DNA of 64,000 bases. Origin: Nemopilema nomurai. Its lineage: Eukaryota; Cnidaria; Scyphozoa; Rhizostomeae; Rhizostomatidae. The notes beneath the pieces are model-generated. The model saw only the letters and a list, made by a program, of their open reading frames with translations, was not told the origin of the DNA and did no database searches. Positions 56,788 to 64,000 of this stretch are shown piece by piece. Position numbers and translations under genes: made by a program. Location of the stretch: NCBI GenBank assembly GCA_003864495.1, contig ML133374.1, positions 310,001-374,000 on the forward strand. Direction: 5' to 3'. Position 1 is the first letter of the stretch. Every line of letters starts with the position of its first letter.

Positions 56788-59511
56788 AGTGGAAAACTCC
56801 GCCAAATTTCCTAAAAAGGGGTCCTATGTTGATTTACCAAGAGATGTGCTTCCCTCTTTAGTTTCTAAGAGGCTTTGTGTGTACCTGGAAACAAAGTAAG
56901 AGAAAAGCGGTACGGTCAACCAGTTATAAATTCCACCAAATTTGTTTTCCCTTGGCTCGTTGAATTTAGGTGTATTATATATCTATGTGTATAGGAGAGA
57001 CATATTACAGTGAAATTTGCTTACAAATTGAAGTGAAATGATTTTTTATTAGAATTCTTCATTTTAATGTTCACTGGTCTAGGAAAACTCTGGGGTAAAT
57101 ATACAGTTAATATTTACCGGCCTAGTTGTGGAAGGTCAGTTTTGTCTCCTGAATCTAGTGAAATATTGTCTTCTCCCATGATCAGACCTGCGATAACCAA
57201 CCACTTAAACTTAGTTAATCTTGGTCAACGCCTAGTTGAAGCATTGCTAATTTGAAACCTGCTCCTGAGGTGCTCCAAAATTTTCGACCTCATTAGAAGA
57301 TGCAGGTTGAAATGCTTTATTTTGCTAACTTTGAGTTGCTAATCTCTGTAAGATTTGCTACCATTTTCAACATTTGCTTTGATCGTTCCACTTTAAATAT
57401 TGTTTAAAATTGGATTAATGATGTTTTTCGACATCGCATTTCATCTTTTCAACATGGTACCAAGAGGTTTCTTATACAAAATACAATCACCCTAAATTTG
57501 ATGTCCCTCTCTTCAAAATGTATCGCCGGCAAATCATTTCAGTACTCAAGACACAGTGTCCTTAGATTTGTTTGGAAATAGGTACATCTTTCATTTGAAC
57601 GAAAGGAAATGCCCCTTACCTTCATAACTTTACACAAACTTGCGAATAAATGCTGTTATTGCAATGTTTTGGGTTTCTCAGACCCCAAAGAGCTGGTCTT
57701 TTCTCGATTTAGGCAAAGAGATGCTGAAATTCAATATTTTGTGGTCTTGGTCGCTGGCGCTTGTACATGATCTTTGGAAGGCTTGCGAGTTTCCTGTTGC
57801 AATCTGTCGAAAACGTCCAGAGAAATATAAACTATGCTAATGTGTCAGCAGAACCAGTTTTGTCATTTCCTCAAAAAGATTTCTAAGTGACCCTATAATC
57901 AGTAACAAATTTTGGCTTTTGGCATCTTGAGCTACTCAAGGTTGACTTTTGTTAATCAGCTGATCAAATTTGACAAGCACCTATCTTCACTTGATTTCTC
58001 AGCAATTTGATGTTTGTCATGTGAGTAGTTTCAAGTTTGCAGGATTGATTTCAAGCAGAACTTCAAAATATAAACAAAGTCTTGGTAAAAGGTAAATTTG
58101 TTGCAAAATTTTTCTATTGTGGCCTGGTATGTCAACTAAATATCCCACCCCAGGATGGTTGTGGCCCTTTTGCCTCTCATAAGTCACATACGTCTGTCAA
58201 AATGCTGTGAGACCAATCATTTGAATCCTTTGATGTCTCTAGTCAAACAACTCTATGTTCCTTTTCTGCAGATCAGTCTGCTGGCGTTTACTGAAAAGCC
58301 TTTTTGGACTAATTAAACTATTGAATGTTTACAGACTAAAAAAGTATTTCTAGGGCTACTAATAACATCTTGTTCCTAATGAAACCCACTTTTATCACTA
58401 GTAATAAATGTGATATTGCTATGTTGCACATTATATGCTATGTTGCACATTATGGTACTTTACAATTGGAGCTCAACTTGGTTGATGTATGCTACTTGTG
58501 AAGCATGACAAAGCCTAATTCTATGATGTCACCAAATCTTATGATGAATCTTATGAGGGCAGGCTAATCCAGGAGGCAGCACCTTTTCAAAATCAATGGA
58601 TTCAAGATGTCAAGTTCTGTTATTCTATAAAAGTGTATTTTTTTATAAAAGTGAGCTTACCAATCAATTTCATTCTGAAATCTCAAATGCTAGCAGTATC
58701 TGGGCATTTAGTGCAATATTTGAAGTGTTTAGTGGAACATCACAAGAGCATTTGTTACTGTATTTGAAAATCATTTTTTTCATTTTGTTTTGGTATTTAT
58801 GGTGCAAATTCTTCAAACGAAATGATACATAGCAGGCCTTTCTGGGAAAAAAATTGAAGGTGTATGATAAATGGCACTCCTTGATCATTTTGAAAATCTG
58901 ATAAAAACAGGGGGATGCTACATCTCACTTTTGGAAAGTTGGTTGGTTAATTTAAAGGATGGTTATGCATTGTCAGTAAATACTCATCTTGACTTTATAT
59001 TGTTTAAATGTTTTTCCAACCTAAATAAAAAAAATACAGTAAATCCCTGCATAAAAGAACCTAGGTTTTTGAGGTTTAGGCTGTAAAAGGTTCTTATTGA
59101 AAAGGTACTTGGATTAATTTCAGGATTAATTGTAAACAATGGAAGCCATGCAACAAGATGAAATAAATTATTATGAGTGGACAAATGATGGAAGTTTGAA
59201 TGTTTTCTAGTAAATCATGGACTGTAACAGTAAAAAAATATCCCTAATGCTAGAACAAGGCATGCAATAACTTACACTCTTAGGGAGAGCAAGGCACCAC
59301 CATGGCAAGTTAGAGCATTCCCACACCATTCCCAGTAGGCCTTGCATAGTATAGTTGGAAATTTTGGTGTGAGAGAAGACAAAACAGAAAAAAGGTTAAA
59401 TTGGAACTTTAACTACCATAATAGGAAAAGCATCTCTCAATTGTCATTTGAACTGCAATTTATGTACTCAATGAATGCATTAACACACTTGTCTATTGAA
59501 ATGGGTAACTC
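56788..59511. other. AT-rich intergenic region
   Basis: No exon could be supported in 2.7 kb. A short perfect duplication of TGCTATGTTGCACATTAT lies near 58420-58455. Several single-frame ORFs are low-complexity and lack splice sites. Confidence 0.5.
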
Positions 59512-60072
59512 CTAAAACTTGGCAGCAAATCTACCTTCTTCCACTTGTTCATCCCATTTCTCAACCTGAAAACAAATAACAGTTTAGTCTTAATAAAATT
59601 TTAATAATAAAAACAACCATATGATTATGAACAATTGCTGCACTAAATGTTAAAAAATATGTTTCAATCATCAGCTTTTCAGAGAAAACATAGATTTTAT
59701 TGTGTATAAGTATAAGTATAAGTATAAGGACATGACAGTTTCACTGTCAAAAGAGGTGTAAGCCTTTTGTTGTTTTCTTAAACATAAGCTTAATAATGTA
59801 GAGTTTATTGACTAGTTCTACTGAATCTTTTAATGATGTCAAGATGAAAGATGAAATATATCTTTTGGGAATAAACTTACCCAAGAAATTGGGCAGAGAG
59901 ACCTGTATGTTCTTTTGAAAAATTCACATGCTTCAGTGTCTTCACCTTTGTACTTTAGGCACTTTTGATAATCTACATAGTTCTGCCAGCAGTTCTTTGT
60001 CTGGTTGCAGTTTGGAAATCGTGCATCAAATTTGGCAGTTTCTAACTTGATTTCTGGTTTATCATCAGCCAT
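59512..60072 (-). CDS. COX6B: Cytochrome c oxidase subunit 6B
   Basis: Two minus-strand exons: 60072-59881 (donor GTAAGT) and 59565-59512, phase 0, 81 residues. COX6B is a nuclear-encoded subunit of respiratory complex IV, facing the mitochondrial intermembrane space and linking the two monomers. The family signature is complete: [20 protein letters not shown], then the paired cysteine motif C(x9)C ... C(x10)C ([11 protein letters not shown] and [12 protein letters not shown]), then PISW at the exon end and VEKWDEQ...GRF in exon 2. The length matches the usual 80-90 residues. As expected for this twin-cysteine family there is no cleaved presequence. Untranslated 5' exons may exist. Confidence 0.97.
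59705..59728. repeat. TATAAG microsatellite
   Basis: A short run of TATAAG units lies inside the COX6B intron. Confidence 0.8.
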
Positions 60073-60349
60073 CTTTAACTAGGAAACAATTTCTTTTTCA
60101 AAATTGATGATTCTAACTGATTTATAAGTAAAAAAGCTTTGAAATAAAAGATAAGGAATATAGATATATGTATACATATATATAAAAACTCAAAGAAAAC
60201 TATTTTGTAAGAGGTTTCGCTTTCGCTTCATCAGTAATAACTTTACAAAATCAGAGGAGCCTATTTATCAATAGGACATAAACAATAGAAACCTATGAGG
60301 GACTGCCTAATACAATACGTATTGTTGAATGTGTAAAAACGCAAATTGT

Positions 60350-61010
60350 TATGGGGAACTGGGAGAGAAGTGAATAGAAAGGTAGAAAAGAGAATGTGAT
60401 GAAGATGCTGGTGTTGACTGCCTTACAAGAGATAAATAACTGAAATTAACAGGAAACAATAACAGGATAAAAAAATAAAAACATGAAGGGACAAAATAAC
60501 AGTAGGAGAATAAATAAATGTCCTTTGTGTATACTTGCCTAGTATTAAGACCCATAGGAGAGAAAGTATTCAAGAGATATTGCCAAAAACTTTCTCTCCT
60601 CCTATCATTGCCTGCTAACCTATCTATAACCTTAACACTTTTGTCATTCAGAAACCTGGGATGTCCTTCCTCAGAAAAATTCCATCTGGGGCACTGAAGA
60701 CCCTAAATTAAAGTTATGACTACATGCCTTGTAATTATTAAAGATAAGCCTAAAAGTTGTGTAATTAAACTTACAACTACACGCCTTGTAATTATTAAAT
60801 CTAAGCCTTAAAGGTGTGTATGTGCTACCTACATACTGAACACCACAGACATTGATATCGATAAAGTATACAACATTGGACGAGTCACAGTTAAACAAAT
60901 AGTTGATCTTATATTTTACCTGTAGCATTAGACTTAAAAGTATCACTATTAGACATGACCTTACACACTTGACACCTGGACTTCTTACAACACAAACTTT
61001 CCCTGTTATT
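60350..61010 (-). mobile_element. Second GIY-YIG retroelement relic (Penelope-like)
   Basis: Minus-strand frames read, in order: a Cys-rich segment (CCKKSRCQVCKVM), then YKINYLFNCDSSNVVYFID and QYVGSTYTPLRLRFNNYK (the GIY and YIG parts of a GIY-YIG endonuclease), and after a frameshift the C-terminal block FWQYLLNTFSPMGLNTR. This is the C-terminal end of a Penelope-like protein. At least two frameshifts break it. A stretch of about 60 bases (60714-60810) is duplicated inside the domain, repeating the RFNNYKACS segment. No RT part was found. Confidence 0.7.
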
Positions 61011-61689
61011 GTTCTCCTTCCTGTTATTGTTATATATATAAGTTTTATATATTAGTTTTTACAGTAGAAGTTAAATGTTGGAAAATGAATTCAGAACTTT
61101 CATGCACTGGTAAAGCTGAAGTACCAAGGAAAATACTCAGGCATCGATTCTAAGTTGGGGATAGTTCCAGGCTTGAAAAAATTGCAATTTGATAACTGTC
61201 TTCTGCATCAAAAACTTGGTTTCCAAAGCCTTCTATCATTGGCAAAAAGATGGAATTTATGGACACCAACTACCATACTACTATAAATTGAAAAACACTG
61301 GACAGAACTGAAAGTAAATGTCACATTAATTTTTTTGCCTCTTTTGAGTAGCAATCATACTAAACTGAAAAAAACTTTTACTAAGAATATTTGCTGCTAC
61401 CTTGATTTTGAGTTAAAAAAGCCTACTTGATATCGGTAAATTTATAAAGAAGTGTGATCAGGCCCTTGAAACATGCAGTCTGAAAACAATGGAAAATGTG
61501 TGAGTGTGTGGGAAAATGCCATTTATCTTTAGAATTAATGTTGGAATTGAAATCGTAATGGGTAGCGAACACATTTCTAATTGCATGACCACTGGTTGTT
61601 GGTATATACGTATGATGCTGAAATGAATAACCGTTCAATTTTCTGTTCGCTGGTTCAAAGAAAAGCATTTCTATTTGATGGTCAGTGGA

Positions 61690-61956
61690 AATTTCTTAAA
61701 TTCATCATCTAAAATATATAACAAATAAGGAATGCATACTATAGGGTGGAAATTAATAGCGCACCTCTTGTATACCTTCAGCGAAAATTCCGGTGCTTTC
61801 CTACTTTCCAGTGGCGAACGGGACAGTCCGATCTGCACGATTGGGATGATGGGAGATTTCATTCTCGCTCCCAGCAGCATCGTAACGAGGCTGCACCAAA
61901 GATTTTCAGGAAAGGTCCCCTCGATGAAACCCCTTCGACAATTCCATTGTTTTAAT
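61690..61956 (-). CDS. Candidate exon of an unrecognised minus-strand gene
   Basis: Exon 61956-61776 is bounded by a good acceptor (GTAGTCTTTAG) and a donor (GTATAC) on the minus strand. It reads with phase 2 at entry and 0 at exit: LKQWNCRRGFIEGTFPENLW, then MLLGARMKSPIIPIVQIGLS. If spliced to the next acceptor (about 61706) the frame ends after eight codons. The same DNA has a long plus-strand frame, so the strand choice rests on the splice sites. No family recognised. Confidence 0.35.
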
Positions 61957-62155
61957 CTAAAGACTACAAGGAAAGTGAAAAACAGAATATTCAAAAGCAA
62001 TATGAGAGGGTTTGTCCTCATTATTGTAGCTGTGGACTGTGATAATAAGTCACGGGCATTCGACGGATTTGCATTTGGGGAAATTTTTAAGGAAATGCGC
62101 AAGCATCCAATATCATGTTTAGATTTCGCAAAATTATTCAAAGAAGAGGGCTGTT

Positions 62156-62244
62156 ATGACGGTGATTGCAGCTTGGAAGTTGAATTTGCAAGGCAAATTT
62201 GAAAAACCTGAAGAGGATTTTAAGTGGCTTGCAAGAACATCTCG
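62156..62244 (+). CDS. Candidate first exon of a plus-strand gene
   Basis: ATG at 62156 opens MTVIAAWKLNLQGKFEKPEE and then DFKWLARTS, ending at an excellent donor (CG|GTAAGTAAG) in phase 2. No matching second exon was found before the window edge, so it may lie beyond 64000. Function unknown. Confidence 0.35.
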
Positions 62245-63526
62245 GTAAGTAAGCAAAGAAAACTGGAAGAATGCAAAGGACGGCTGTGATTACACTCATC
62301 CGAATTTTTCATTTTCACAGTCAGTAGAGGTGGCTGAATGAAAGGCACGTACCTAGTTGGGTGCTCAAATTGTAACTATCTACAAAAATCAGTGCTCATG
62401 ACAGGACATCGAAAGATGATAGGTAAAGAGAAAAGTTGTCATAGATGATAATTAACGGATGGATTAGTAGGTGATGGTGGTGATGGTCTGTGAAGCACCA
62501 AGGAGGAGGTGATGGTGGTGATGGTCTGTGACGCAGGCTAATGGCTCCAAGAACGAAAAAAGCACCAGAAAATCATTAGAAAATGGCTACTTTGTTAAAA
62601 GAATTGTTATAGAAATACCCAAGTAGAGAAACCCATAGAAGTAAAAGGCCTTTATCAATGGTCAAACCGAACGCCGTCTCTATTGTATAGATTTGCTCTT
62701 GAAGATGGTTAAGTTGACATGTTATACTTCAAGTACTCCTGTCCATTTGTCTGTTTTTATTTCTATGACCATGTTCTAACTGATACTACGAAACCCTGTT
62801 AAAAAAGTTGCTCATGACACGGAAAGTCAATACAAAGTTAATTATTTTGAAAGCTTTGTGATTCCAAAATGTAACTCGCGAATTTTTTGAGGGGTATTAT
62901 CGTGAAGAGCCATCTTATCATTGTCAACAGTTAGAATGAACCAAAAAGGTAGGATTAAACAGCTCATTGCCGGGAGGCGTGGTATGTACATTTTGCATTG
63001 TACATGTATTAGTTAGAAATGGAAGCATGGCGTGTTAGTTGATATTGGAGTGTAATCCCAGCCCAAATCCTTAATATATTTTTGCGCATTTTCTCTAAAA
63101 GCACACCGAAAAAGAAAATCAAATTTGTTTCTTTTGTTTAGCGGCCTCATTTAGAGGAATGACAAATAATTAGAGTGTTAATATTTCTTGCAGTCTCTAG
63201 ACATTCCTAAGAAGGAGGTATACATTTATCTAAGGAATAAACTGACGTTTGCTAAGATTTATAAATGTTTATTAGTATTTATTTATGATCCTTTGTTAAG
63301 GTGATGCTCTGTTTTTAGCTACGCACATAGCCGAACGAAGTCACACTGATCTTCAGAAATTTAAGCAATGTGACCATATATGAGAAAGATTTTTGACACA
63401 GCTAAAGTTAAACAGAGATGAGAAAACCTCGGTGTCTGGAAGAAATAACAATCATGACTTGCTGATAAGACCTTTGGACTGAATCCAGATTTTCCGGTTT
63501 CATCTTTTTCTCCTAACAAATCTTAC
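62245..63526. other. No gene seen; short GATGGTGGT repeat
   Basis: Two copies of a 23-base GTGATGGTGGTGATGGTCTG repeat lie at 62471-62531. The rest shows no supported exon. Confidence 0.45.
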
Positions 63527-63683
63527 AGTAAGCTTTATCCAAGTCTTGCATAATCGATTGGGCTGGGATTAATGTAAGGCCATCATCATTGTCCATGTAA
63601 AATTGTTTTAGCTTATGTTTAAAAAGAAGAAATGAGTCCAACTGACAAAGGCTACTCAAAAGTTCATTGTACACTTTGGGGTC
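63527..63683 (-). CDS. Candidate internal exon of an unrecognised minus-strand gene
   Basis: The exon is bounded by a TTTCAG acceptor and a GTAAGA donor and reads DPKVYNELLSSLCQLDSFLL, then a helix KHKLKQFYMDNDDG and LIPAQSIMQDLDKAY, leaving in phase 1. The gene's 5' end would lie beyond the window. Neighbouring exons were not identified. The acceptor region is tandemly duplicated (63660-63723). Confidence 0.4.
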
Positions 63684-63723
63684 CTGAAACCAAGTTAATT
63701 GTACACTTTGGGGCCTTGAAACC
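63660..63723. repeat. 32-bp tandem duplication of an intron-exon junction
   Basis: Two adjacent 32-base copies differ at three positions. One carries the used acceptor and first exon bases (minus strand TTTCAG|GACCCC). The other has TTTCAAGGCCCC in the same place. Confidence 0.9.
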
Positions 63724-64000
63724 AAAAAGCCTTTTTTTCTGCCTCTGGGCAGCATGCTCTCTTTAGGCAACTATGGGTGCACCAAATTCTTGACAGTTTC
63801 CGTGTGCCTCTTTTCTATTTCTCTTCAATAACTTATCTTGCTATTCCTTCTCCTCGCACCGTGTTTACATAACATTGATACTACCTTTTTTGACCATTTC
63901 AACGAAATTCCTTAGCTTGTGTCTGGAAATAGTTCTTCTCACATCATGTATAGCCCCATCATTTGCCTTTCTCTCTTTCCAAGAAATTTCCAACAGTCTT

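Noticed and set aside
61732..62202. Plus-strand 156-codon frame
   Set aside because: It overlaps a minus-strand exon with better splice sites, has no domain signal, and its 3' end overlaps the candidate plus exon in another frame. Not excluded.

Overview
This is a eukaryotic, AT-rich window. Genes are split by many small GT-AG introns, both strands are used, and there are minisatellites, MITE-like inverted-repeat elements and decayed retroelements. Two proteins are recognised with certainty: LENG8 and COX6B. A formin and a tandem MLLE-domain protein are also clear. Together with Penelope-like elements and the C-rich 'CCGTAAATCCTC' MITE, this points to a marine invertebrate animal, most likely an anthozoan cnidarian. 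The phylum is inference. No bacterial, phage or CRISPR content was seen.

Layout. 0.1-0.5 kb: relic of a LINE reverse transcriptase (minus). 1.6-3.3 kb: unrecognised six-exon minus-strand gene. 4.1-5.3 kb: candidate minus-strand exons. 6.2-17.7 kb: twelve-exon plus-strand formin with FH1, a divergent FH2 and a long Ser/Arg/Lys-rich tail. 17.7-20.4 kb: intergenic, with minisatellites. 20.4-25.7 kb: a putatively N-myristoylated protein made of four MLLE/PABC-like repeats. An unrecognised antisense gene (22.8-25.1 kb) lies wholly inside its second intron. 26.6-27.4 kb: probable MITE, then a tRNA-like sequence. 28.8-30.0 kb: single-exon ankyrin-repeat gene (minus). 31.1-33.4 kb: two inverted-repeat elements. 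33.6-40.3 kb: LENG8 in 13 exons, with two tandem arrays at its 5' splice sites and a 1-nt frameshift near the C terminus. 42.6-43.9 kb: Penelope-like relic with terminal inverted repeats. 44.2-46.9 kb: coiled-coil gene. 48.7-48.9 kb: MITE. 50.7-54.7 kb: unrecognised seven-exon gene. 55.6-56.8 kb: four exons of a small basic protein. 59.5-60.1 kb: COX6B (minus). 60.4-61.0 kb: second GIY-YIG retroelement relic. 61.8-63.7 kb: isolated exons on both strands near the window edge.

The genes look like ordinary independent animal loci: actin assembly, poly(A)-protein-type peptide binding, mRNA export, respiration. There is no operon. The most novel item is the MLLE-array protein. The most interesting structural feature is a perfect 72-bp triplication in LENG8 that copies a 5' splice site in frame. 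Several apparent frameshifts can each be closed by adding one base to a short homopolymer, which suggests under-called homopolymers in the assembly. Exon-intron models were built by eye from splice consensus and phase, without transcript data.
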